Of a DNA stretch of 6,254 bases, positions 1-6,254 are shown one piece after another (position 1 is the stretch's first letter; the number at the start of each line of letters is the position of its first letter). Below the pieces are notes generated by a model that was not told the DNA's origin, searched no databases, and saw only the letters and a program-made list of their open reading frames with translations. The DNA comes from Bacteroidota bacterium (GTDB lineage Bacteria > Bacteroidota > Bacteroidia > Chitinophagales > Saprospiraceae). Position numbers and translations under genes: made by a program. The stretch is from contig QQUB01000528.1 in assembly GCA_008501835.1 (NCBI GenBank), forward strand, positions 1-6,254, read 5' to 3'.

Positions 1-1529
1 TTTATTCAGACGAAGCCATACCTTTTAACACATTTGAAATTCCCGGAGTGATTTATGCCACCGATTTTGATCTGGGAAGTGTTGGGGTTGCTTATTATGA
101 TTCCGATGTAGCCAATTATCATTTATCCACCGGCAACTTTACTGCCTGGAATAAAGGGTGGTTTTATCGCAACGACGGTGTAGATATTGAACCTTGTAAT
201 GATAATACCAACACCAATGGATTTAATGTTGGTTGGACCGAACCCGGAGAATGGATGCAATATTCAGTGGATGTTCAGGAAAGTGGAGTCTATGATATTA
301 ATTTGCGACTGGCGTCCGGTGGATTTGATGGAAGTTTTCACTTCAGTTCGGACGGCGCGGATATTACAGGAACTCGATATGCTCCTTATACCGGTGGCTA
401 TCAAAGCTGGCAAACGGTAACAGTTCCTAATGTGATCTTAACACCCGATAACCAAAAAATACGATTCTATTCCGATGGCAGGGGTTACAATATCAACAGC
501 TTTGAGTTTGTGAAAATAGGGGAGACCAACACTATTGACGCTGATTTTGTTTCAGCTTTTACGTTGGATGAACATACGGTTCAACTTAACCTGAATAAGC
601 CAATGGCGGGGCCATTACCATCTGCTCCCGCAGATTTTGAGATTCGTGTGAATGGTAATTTGGTGGATATTGCTGAGGTCATACTTGATGACGAAAATGC
701 CAGGATCATTATCCTGGAAGTAGACTTTACTTTCCAGCATGATCATGTGATCAAGATATCATACACAGGAAATGAAATCCTGGCCGCCGATGAAACGGTA
801 TTGGTCAATTTTAGTCAAAGAGATGTTCAAAACAGGATTTTTCAGGTTCATAATGTTCCGGGGATAGTTCAGGCGGAAGGGTTTTTCTTTAATTCCGGAG
901 CAGAACTTGAAAACACCTTTGACACAGGTGGTGGAAAAAATATAGGCCACCTGGATGTCGGCGATTTTCTCGATTATTACATAGATGTGGCTTATGATGA
1001 TACCTATCGCGTGGATTACCGGACTGCTGCTCAAAGTGAAACAGGACAGTTGCAATTGCAACTGGTGCATGAAAGTGGTAGTGTTCAGGTATTACAGACC
1101 GTCAGTTTTCCACCAACAGGTGACTGGCAATCCTGGGCCACGACCAATGCTTCTCAATTTGTCATTCTTCAGGAAGGCCGGCATCAAATCAGATTGTACA
1201 TTACTCAACCGAGTTTTAACCTCAACTGGTTTGAGTTTACCGGGTTAACGCCCGTGAGAGAGCCTTCCGTAGTGTTGGATATGAATGTATCTCCTAACCC
1301 TGGTAGTGGAATCTTTCAGTTGAATGGAGAATTTGACAAACCCAGGGATGTGGTCATTAATGTTATGGATATCAATGGAAAGATAATCCGGCAAAGTCAA
1401 TTGAAGAAAACTCAAGTAATCAAGGAGATTATAGATTTAACTCAGTTCCCGGATGGAACTTATTTACTTTCAGTTCAATCATCCGGAGGAGTATTGTTTT
1501 CAGAAGTTTTGGTGAAAGCTGGTGAATGA
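1..1529 (+). CDS. Secreted carbohydrate-active protein, 3' part: CBM6, Ig-like, CBM6, T9SS sorting domain
   Basis: The frame is open to the left edge (first full codon at 3), so this is a 5'-truncated gene. The GTG at 48 is an internal valine within the first CBM6, not a start. About 508 residues are visible. Residues ~13-171 form a CBM6 beta-sandwich with the family's GEWMQYSVDV strand. Residues ~177-278 form an Ig-like domain of the SbsA/SwmB type (VNG, KISYTG and VQN strands). Residues ~281-415 form a second CBM6 (GDFLDYYIDV; NLNWFEF). Residues ~422-508 form a type A T9SS sorting domain, with SPNPGSGIFQL, then DINGKII and FPDGTYLLSV. CBM6 modules bind beta-glucan, xylan, agarose or similar glycans, and the T9SS tail implies export across the outer membrane. 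Such tails usually follow a glycoside hydrolase catalytic domain; that part is outside the window, so enzyme family and substrate stay open. The sugar symporter downstream supports a role in glycan breakdown. Confidence 0.9.
   Translation, partial: YSDEAIPFNTFEIPGVIYATDFDLGSVGVAYYDSDVANYHLSTGNFTAWNKGWFYRNDGVDIEPCNDNTNTNGFNVGWTEPGEWMQYSVDVQESGVYDINLRLASGGFDGSFHFSSDGADITGTRYAPYTGGYQSWQTVTVPNVILTPDNQKIRFYSDGRGYNINSFEFVKIGETNTIDADFVSAFTLDEHTVQLNLNKPMAGPLPSAPADFEIRVNGNLVDIAEVILDDENARIIILEVDFTFQHDHVIKISYTGNEILAADETVLVNFSQRDVQNRIFQVHNVPGIVQAEGFFFNSGAELENTFDTGGGKNIGHLDVGDFLDYYIDVAYDDTYRVDYRTAAQSETGQLQLQLVHESGSVQVLQTVSFPPTGDWQSWATTNASQFVILQEGRHQIRLYITQPSFNLNWFEFTGLTPVREPSVVLDMNVSPNPGSGIFQLNGEFDKPRDVVINVMDINGKIIRQSQLKKTQVIKEIIDLTQFPDGTYLLSVQSSGGVLFSEVLVKAGE
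1047..1064. repeat. Perfect 18-base palindrome inside the second CBM6 coding region
   Basis: CAGTTGCAATTGCAACTG equals its own reverse complement. In frame it encodes Gln-Leu repeated three times in a beta-strand of the second CBM6. The symmetry follows easily from alternating CAG/CAA and TTG/CTG codons, so a separate DNA-level function is not implied. Confidence 0.9.
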
Positions 1530-1605
1530 TTATATCTATGCTTTTAATTGGAAGAATAAAAATGTACTCCACCAGCGGGGTAAATCAAAAATAAAACCTA
1601 CAGCA

Positions 1606-3087
1606 ATGAGCGATAAATCAACAAAATTATCCTTTAGAGAAAAATTCGGTTATGGGTTAGGAGATACTGCTTCTCACTTTGCCTGGGATATGGCAGGGAT
1701 GTTCTTGTTTTTCTATTTGACGGATGTTTATGGTATTTCTGCAGCTATGGCGGGAACCATCATGTTGGTCGCTCGTGTATGGGATGCCATTTCTGATCCT
1801 TTGATAGGAATTCTTTCTGACCGTACACAAACGAGGTTTGGAAAGTTCCGGCCATATTTGATCTGGTTTGCCGTGCCGATGGGGATTTCGCTGGTTTTAT
1901 TATTTACTACTCCTGATTTGGGAGATTCAGGAAAGGTCATTTATGCTGCAGTGATGTATTTGTTGCTCAGTACGACCTATACAGCTGTAAACCTGCCCTA
2001 TTCAGCCCTTTCCGGGGTGATGACGGCGGATTCAGCGGAACGAACACAACTCAATCAATACCGGTTCTTTTTGGGATTCATTGGAATGTTCATCGTGAGT
2101 TTTACCATGGTGTTCAAAAATAATATCATCGTAGGTGATGTGCTGGATTATGCTCAAAATGCTGGTTTGCCGCAACAGGCGCTGGCTTATATCCAGGAGT
2201 TCAACTGGGGAGAGGCTAGATTGCTGGATACAACAGGAGGCTTGAAAGATGTGATTGTCCAGAATGAAAGAACAGCCTTCCAGTTGATCGCCATCGCTCT
2301 GGCGATCCTGGGGACCATTTTGCTGGTCATTTCCTTTTTCTCAACCAAGGAGCGCATCAGTCCACCGGCGGATCAAAAGTCGAATCTTGCCGAGGATTTC
2401 AGGAACGTATTTGGTGTAAAGGCCTGGCTGATATTGTTCATTCTTGGGATCATCACTTTTGTTTTGATCAATATCCAGGGGGCGGTTATCAACCAGTATT
2501 TCAAATATTACGTTGGCCGGGAAAATGACGCTACCCTTTTATATACGCTGACTACTGTATCACTGATCGTTGGGGTTTTGTTAGCCACTCCATTGACCAA
2601 AAGATTTGAAAAGCGGAATGTCTATCTGGTATGTTCCGCAATTTCGGGATTGCTGACCATCGCGTTGTACATTCCCGGTAAAGATGACGTCTATTTATTA
2701 CACACCATAAATGTCTTATCTAAACTGGCCATTGCACCTACCATTCCACTGCTATGGGCCATGATTGCCGACACGGCTGATTTCTCTGAATGGAAAAACA
2801 AACGTCGTGCCACAGGGTTGTTTTTCTCTGCTACCACTTTTGCTCAAAAGATCGGAGGAGGTATTGCCGTAGGACTTGCTGGCTGGTTGCTCACTATGGC
2901 CAAATACGATGGCGAAGCTATTCAGCAAACGGAGGAAGCCATCCAGGCGATTAAATTGTCCTTTTCCGTTATTCCAGGAGTTTTGTATCTGGTCACTGCT
3001 GGATTATTATTCTGGTACAACCTTGATGACAAGACCGTTGAACGGATGAAGCTGGAGCTGACAGAGCGCCGGGCGAAGGAGGGGTGA
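1606..3087 (+). CDS. GPH-family (MelB-like) cation:sugar symporter, MFS fold
   Basis: Inner-membrane transporter of the glycoside-pentoside-hexuronide:cation symporter family, expected to import mono- or oligosaccharides with Na+ or H+. I chose ATG 1606 (493 residues, MSDKSTKLSFREKFGYGLGD) because the family fold begins there. The frame also opens at GTG 1522, overlapping the previous gene, but that adds only a polar 28-residue leader unlike the family. Family residues are in place: Asp20 in GYGLGD, and Asp60 and Asp64 in RVWDAISDP, matching the cation-site aspartates D55 and D59 of MelB. The cytoplasmic loop RTQTRFGKFRPY and the late motif ADTADFSEWKNKRRATG (388-404) are also present. About twelve hydrophobic segments are visible. 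A hydrophilic stretch of ~50 residues (172-221) between about the fifth and sixth helices is longer than in MelB. The 76-base gap to the preceding glycan-binding gene suggests co-transcription. The substrate cannot be read from sequence. Confidence 0.9.
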   Translation: MSDKSTKLSFREKFGYGLGDTASHFAWDMAGMFLFFYLTDVYGISAAMAGTIMLVARVWDAISDPLIGILSDRTQTRFGKFRPYLIWFAVPMGISLVLLFTTPDLGDSGKVIYAAVMYLLLSTTYTAVNLPYSALSGVMTADSAERTQLNQYRFFLGFIGMFIVSFTMVFKNNIIVGDVLDYAQNAGLPQQALAYIQEFNWGEARLLDTTGGLKDVIVQNERTAFQLIAIALAILGTILLVISFFSTKERISPPADQKSNLAEDFRNVFGVKAWLILFILGIITFVLINIQGAVINQYFKYYVGRENDATLLYTLTTVSLIVGVLLATPLTKRFEKRNVYLVCSAISGLLTIALYIPGKDDVYLLHTINVLSKLAIAPTIPLLWAMIADTADFSEWKNKRRATGLFFSATTFAQKIGGGIAVGLAGWLLTMAKYDGEAIQQTEEAIQAIKLSFSVIPGVLYLVTAGLLFWYNLDDKTVERMKLELTERRAKEG

Positions 3088-3107
3088 TTTTCTTTTGCAA
3101 GGAAAAT
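3087..3107 (+). terminator. Possible weak hairpin after the symporter gene
   Basis: Starting at the last base of the stop codon, ATTTTC pairs with GAAAAT, continued by a T-G and two T-A pairs around a three-base loop. The stem is mostly A-T, and only a mixed TTATT tract follows, so termination would be weak at best. It overlaps a possible promoter -33 element for the next gene, so the two readings compete. Confidence 0.2.
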
Positions 3108-3123
3108 TTATTCGATATTTTAG
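3094..3123 (+). promoter_or_regulatory. Possible Bacteroidota-type promoter for the APH-like kinase
   Basis: TTTG (3094-3097) is followed after 18 bases by TATTTTAG (3116-3123). The pair resembles the Bacteroidota -33 TTTG and -7 TAnnTTTG elements, with one mismatch in the latter. Transcription would begin a few bases downstream, after the GTG at 3124, which favours the ATG at 3154 as the kinase start. This is a pattern match in AT-rich DNA and could be chance. Confidence 0.3.
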
Positions 3124-3142
3124 GTGAAAGAACTAATAAAGC

Positions 3143-3148
3143 AGGAAA
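3143..3148 (+). promoter_or_regulatory. Ribosome binding site deciding the kinase start
   Basis: AGGAAA lies five bases before ATG 3154, a near-ideal Shine-Dalgarno placement. The alternative in-frame GTG at 3124 has no such element. It is the clearest ribosome binding site in the window; the other genes have A-rich leaders instead. Confidence 0.6.
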
Positions 3149-3153
3149 TTGTA

Positions 3154-4065
3154 ATGGGAAATTTTTTTGCTGATATTCCATTGTCGAATAATTGGAAAAT
3201 TATTAGGTCTATCAAAGAAGGCTGGTCAGATGATGAGAAATATTATATCCAAGACGATAAAGGTCATGAATATTTACTCAGGATATCAGCCGGAAATAAA
3301 TATGAGGAGGAAAGTCAGTATTACAATGCTTTAAGTAAGCTAAACCGGATCGATATAATTTCATCTAAACTGTTAGATTCCGGGTTGTGCAATAATGGAA
3401 AGAATACATTCCGCTTATTTACCTGGGTTACAGGAGAAGAACTCTTGAAAAAGATAGGACACTATTCTGAAAGAGAACAGTATAAATATGGATATGAATC
3501 AGGTCAGGTCTTAAAAGAAATTCATAAAATTGGAAGTCCGGCTCATAAAGAAAACTGGGCAAAGCATTACAACCAGAAAATAGACAAGAAAATAGAGCTC
3601 TATAAGCATTGCGGGATAACCTTTCCCGGCTCAGAACAAATTATTGATTACATTCAAAGGCAGAGGAGTTTGACAGCAGGCAGACCTCAAAGTTTTCACC
3701 ATGGGGATTTCCATATTGGAAATTTATTGCTAACACCGGAGAATAGGATAGGGGTCATTGATTTTAATCGTTTAGATTTTGGAGATCCTTGGGAGGAGTT
3801 TAATAGGATTACGTGGTCCGCTGATAAAAGTGCCTGGTTTGCTAGCGGACAAATAAATGGATATTTTAATGATGAAGTACCCAATGGCTTTTTTGAACTT
3901 ATGGCTTTGTATATAGCCGTGAACCAAATTGGGTCGCTTCCCTGGGCAATCCCTTTTGGAGATAAAGAAGTGACCATTATTCTAAATCAAATAAATGAGG
4001 TTTTGTCGTGGTATGAAAATTTTGATCAAAGTGTACCTAACTGGTACCGACGATTAGAAATTTAG
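3154..4065 (+). CDS. APH-family small-molecule kinase (aminoglycoside/macrolide phosphotransferase-like)
   Basis: A 303-residue cytoplasmic kinase of the APH/choline kinase fold, the usual length for the family. ATG 3154 is chosen over GTG 3124 for its Shine-Dalgarno. The N-lobe carries YLLRIS near residues 40-45, with Arg at the position often held by Lys, as in many APH-fold members. The catalytic loop is HHGDFHIGNLL with Asp185 as catalytic base and Asn190 for metal. The metal-binding segment is VIDFNRLDFGDPWEEFNR, with Asp203 in place of the DFG aspartate. All core catalytic residues are therefore present, and it should transfer phosphate from ATP (or GTP) to a hydroxyl on a small molecule. 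The substrate is unknown: members act on aminoglycosides, macrolides, choline, sugars or other metabolites, so calling it a resistance gene would be inference. Sampled 60-base stretches run 33-48% GC against 45-55% in the symporter, and the sequence resembles a group I associate with Firmicutes; transfer is possible but unproven. Confidence 0.85.
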   Translation: MGNFFADIPLSNNWKIIRSIKEGWSDDEKYYIQDDKGHEYLLRISAGNKYEEESQYYNALSKLNRIDIISSKLLDSGLCNNGKNTFRLFTWVTGEELLKKIGHYSEREQYKYGYESGQVLKEIHKIGSPAHKENWAKHYNQKIDKKIELYKHCGITFPGSEQIIDYIQRQRSLTAGRPQSFHHGDFHIGNLLLTPENRIGVIDFNRLDFGDPWEEFNRITWSADKSAWFASGQINGYFNDEVPNGFFELMALYIAVNQIGSLPWAIPFGDKEVTIILNQINEVLSWYENFDQSVPNWYRRLEI

Positions 4066-4105
4066 ATAAAAAGAACAAAGCTGCTATCAAAAGCAACATG
4101 GTCTA

Positions 4106-4137
4106 TTGACTCTATGCATGTCGATTGAATTTATAAT
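4106..4137 (+). promoter_or_regulatory. Possible promoter-like hexamers upstream of the VanZ-like gene
   Basis: TTGACT (4106-4111) and a perfect TATAAT (4132-4137) lie 20 bases apart, ending 43 bases before the VanZ-like ATG. They match E. coli-type -35/-10 elements, but the spacing is about three bases too long and Bacteroidota normally use other elements (TTTG and TAnnTTTG). A short inverted repeat (CGATT 4122-4126, AATCG 4135-4139) overlaps the second hexamer. Confidence 0.25.
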
Positions 4138-4180
4138 CGCGTTGGTCTGGTTTTGCGTTCAAAAATGATCAGAATGAATT

Positions 4181-4738
4181 ATGCATTTATTCACTTCTAA
4201 ACGGGAAAAACGTCTCTGGCTATCGACATTGGTTATCATTATAGCCATTTACTCCACACTTAGTTTGGCACAACCCGCGAGCAATTTTCTAAGCGACCAC
4301 GGTTTACTAACTCCATTTTTTATTCTCGGCATGCTGCTTGTGGCAGTCACCATTCTGACTCAGGGGTTCCAAAGGCGAATCAAAAAAATTGACATTGGAT
4401 TAACCTTGGGTGTTATTGTGGTGTACCTGATGGTTTTTGTCCGAATGGAAATCCCGGAAGAACGAACACATTTAATTGAATATGGAGTCCTGGCCATTTT
4501 CGTTCACGAAGCCATCAAAGAAAGGTACAGGTTGACGACCCTTGTGCTTCAACCAGCGCTTATCGCCATTTTTATTACAGCTGTATTCGGTATTATTGAC
4601 GAATGCATCCAAATTTTTCTTCCCAATCGTGTTTTTGATTTTCGCGACATAATATTTAATACATTAGCAGGAATAATGGCGATTGGAATAAGCTCAGTTA
4701 TTTCATGGGTGCGTGATCGGGTGAAAGGCAAGCCGTAA
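4181..4738 (+). CDS. VanZ-like family integral membrane protein
   Basis: A 185-residue membrane protein with about six hydrophobic segments (roughly 12-30, 42-62, 73-88, 98-112, 120-141 and 157-176). The VanZ-like signature is clear: an acidic helix HLIEYGVLAIFVHEA with Glu100, then FGIIDECIQIFLPNR and FDFRDIIFNTLAG, giving the family pattern D-E-x-x-Q, P-x-R, D-x-x-D and N-x-x-G. ATG 4181 is the first start possible, since an in-frame TGA sits at 4175-4177. No strong Shine-Dalgarno is seen. The family is named for VanZ, which gives low-level teicoplanin resistance in enterococci. Most members are widespread small membrane proteins of unknown job, probably linked to the cell envelope, and this one lacks any van cluster nearby. 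It is separated by 115 bases from the kinase upstream and 58 from the gene downstream, so an operon is possible but not shown. Confidence 0.85.
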   Translation: MHLFTSKREKRLWLSTLVIIIAIYSTLSLAQPASNFLSDHGLLTPFFILGMLLVAVTILTQGFQRRIKKIDIGLTLGVIVVYLMVFVRMEIPEERTHLIEYGVLAIFVHEAIKERYRLTTLVLQPALIAIFITAVFGIIDECIQIFLPNRVFDFRDIIFNTLAGIMAIGISSVISWVRDRVKGKP

Positions 4739-4796
4739 AAAAGGGTATAACCCAAACCAAAGAAAAACGGAATTAAATCGACTACAATAAATCAAT

Positions 4797-6155
4797 ATGG
4801 ACAAGCAAAACGTATTTGTAATCGGAGGAACTACTTTTGATCATATCGTTTCCTTAGAAAAATTTCCGGAGCCCATTCCTCAAACCATTCATCAGGCTCA
4901 GTTTTATGAAGCAACTGGTTCAACAGGAGCGGGGAAAGCACTCTGTTTAAGTAAATTGGGTGTTGAAAATGTTCTTTATTCCGTCCTGGGAGGTGATGAT
5001 TATGGCAAACACATAATTGATCATCTGGAAAAAGAAAATGTAAATTTTATCTACGACATCGACCCAAAAGGAACAGAACGACACATCAATTTAATGGATT
5101 CCTCAGGAAGCAGAATTTCGATATTTGTTACCCAATCATCTGAAAAACCTGAAATGTCTTTTGACAAAATTGAGCAGGAAATCAACAGAGCGGATATCCT
5201 GGTGCTCAATATTGTAGCTTATTGCAAAGAAGTGATTCCGTTGCTTAAAAATATTCAAAAACCCATCTGGACCGACCTGCACGATTATAATGACGGGAAT
5301 GAATACCATGAACCTTTTATTGAAATTGCTGACTACATTTTCCTTAGTTCTGACAATCTTACTGATTATAAAAAAACGATGAAAAACCTTATGGACAGGG
5401 GGAAGGAACTGGTCGTTTGTACTCATGGGAAAAAGGGCGCTACAGTCGTGACTAAATCCGGCGAATGGATTGATGAACCGGCACTTCAGGATGTTGAATT
5501 AGTAGATAGTAATGGTGCGGGAGATAACTTTTTTTCGGGATTCTTATATGGATATGCTAAGGGGGAATCCATTCGAACCTGTATGAGATTGGGCACTATT
5601 TGCGGGGCTGAGTGTATCACGTCAGACCAATTGGTTGCGAGCCATTTAAATGCCGAATATTTGGAGGCAGCCTACGGTGAATTATTCAAAAAATATAGAA
5701 ACGGACCAGTCGGAGCACTCATGGATGAATATGAAAGAGTTGCTGGTGAACTCAAAACTGTATTGATGGGTGTATCACAAGAGGACTTTAAGACCATTGC
5801 CGATCAGGAAACTTCCGACCCGGATTGCAGGTCAATTCAAACCATAATGGACCATGTTGTAAAAGCAGGGTATGGGTACGCCAATTATATCAGGAAGCAG
5901 TTTGGAAATGATTGGATTCCCAGAAAGGATAGTTATGAGGCAGATTCACCAGATGAAGCTTGTGAAGAACTTGAAGGGATGTTAAAATATACCTTGGAAA
6001 CATTAGATGACAAATGGAATTTAACGAGTGATGATGTAGCCAAGAATTTAATGAAAACAACATGGGGACAAACGTATGATTTCGAACAACTATTGGAGCA
6101 TGCCATTGTCCATATATTAAGACACCGGCGACAGATTGAACGGTTTTTAATATAA
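4797..6155 (+). CDS. Fusion protein: PfkB-family carbohydrate kinase plus C-terminal DinB/YfiT-like domain
   Basis: A single 452-residue frame. Residues 1-~297 form a ribokinase-like PfkB kinase. It opens with NVFVIGGTTFDHIVSL and carries GSTGAGKALCLSKLG (41-55) at the first family signature and DSNGAGDNFFSGFLYGY (237-253) at the second. Asp243 of GAGD is the expected catalytic base, so kinase activity toward a sugar or nucleoside-like hydroxyl is likely. In the first signature, Gly46 sits where ribokinases have a sugar-contacting Asn, so the substrate may differ. Residues ~301-452 form a DinB-like four-helix bundle: GALMDEYERV in helix 1, His353 in IMDHVV, and HAIVHILRHRRQIE with His439 and His443 matching the usual metal-binding H-x3-H; His435 is an extra. 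DinB/YfiT proteins include metal-dependent thiol transferases and many of unknown role. The kinase alone is already full family length, so the tail is a real addition or a joined neighbour. The junction lies on six A bases at 5688-5693. No Shine-Dalgarno precedes the ATG. Confidence 0.85.
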   Translation: MDKQNVFVIGGTTFDHIVSLEKFPEPIPQTIHQAQFYEATGSTGAGKALCLSKLGVENVLYSVLGGDDYGKHIIDHLEKENVNFIYDIDPKGTERHINLMDSSGSRISIFVTQSSEKPEMSFDKIEQEINRADILVLNIVAYCKEVIPLLKNIQKPIWTDLHDYNDGNEYHEPFIEIADYIFLSSDNLTDYKKTMKNLMDRGKELVVCTHGKKGATVVTKSGEWIDEPALQDVELVDSNGAGDNFFSGFLYGYAKGESIRTCMRLGTICGAECITSDQLVASHLNAEYLEAAYGELFKKYRNGPVGALMDEYERVAGELKTVLMGVSQEDFKTIADQETSDPDCRSIQTIMDHVVKAGYGYANYIRKQFGNDWIPRKDSYEADSPDEACEELEGMLKYTLETLDDKWNLTSDDVAKNLMKTTWGQTYDFEQLLEHAIVHILRHRRQIERFLI

Positions 6156-6254
6156 TTAATAACCGTGGACAATATGGTGTATCGTGACTACCGGGCGAAA
6201 GAATTATAAGACCTTAAAATCGGGGAAAAACTGTAATAATTTACTTTAGGTTTC

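Noticed and set aside
48..50. GTG as the start of the first gene
   Set aside because: The same frame is open to the window edge, and the residues before it (FEIPG) are the normal lead-in to a CBM6 module, so the codon is an internal valine.
740..753. Two TGATCA copies two bases apart, a possible operator
   Set aside because: They lie deep in a coding region and are explained by the codons of a His-Asp-His-Val-Ile stretch.
1522..1605. Upstream GTG start for the symporter, overlapping the previous gene
   Set aside because: The extra 28 residues are polar and have no counterpart in the GPH family; ATG 1606 begins right before the conserved first helix.
4085..4100. Short TGCT/AGCA hairpin after the APH-like gene as a terminator
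   Set aside because: Four base pairs with no T tract; too weak to support.
4743..4753. GGGT-ATA-ACCC hairpin after the VanZ-like gene as a terminator
   Set aside because: The stem is only four base pairs and no T tract follows.
6156..6254. Start of another gene or a terminator in the last 99 bases
   Set aside because: Only very short imperfect inverted repeats such as GTAA/TTAC were found, with no start codon and frame that looks like coding sequence.

Overview
The window reads as part of a Bacteroidota chromosome. The strongest sign is the C-terminal type IX secretion (T9SS) sorting domain on the first protein. The A-rich leaders without clear Shine-Dalgarno sequences before most genes and the moderate-to-low GC fit this too. 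All five genes lie on the + strand. No RNA gene, CRISPR array, insertion sequence or attachment site was seen.

Left part (1-3087): the 3' end of a large secreted carbohydrate-active protein. Its visible modules are CBM6, an Ig-like domain, a second CBM6 and the T9SS tail; its N-terminus, and any catalytic domain, lies left of the window. A GPH-family (MelB-like) cation:sugar symporter follows after 76 bases. Together they suggest a small glycan-use unit: the secreted enzyme cuts a polysaccharide outside the cell and the symporter imports the product across the inner membrane.

Middle part (3088-4738): an APH-fold small-molecule kinase with its own recognisable ribosome binding site and a possible Bacteroidota-type promoter, then a small VanZ-like membrane protein. 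Both families are often labelled as antibiotic resistance, but nothing here proves resistance. The kinase is more AT-rich in the stretches sampled and resembles a type I associate with Firmicutes, so horizontal transfer is possible.

Right part (4797-6155): one 452-residue reading frame joining a complete PfkB-type carbohydrate kinase to a complete DinB/YfiT-like four-helix domain with its histidine triad. This fusion is the most unusual item. The junction lies on a run of six A, where one extra A would end the kinase at once at a natural length, so sequencing error, an evolutionary indel or slippage all need to be considered. The last 99 bases (6156-6254) hold no gene or convincing hairpin that I can see.
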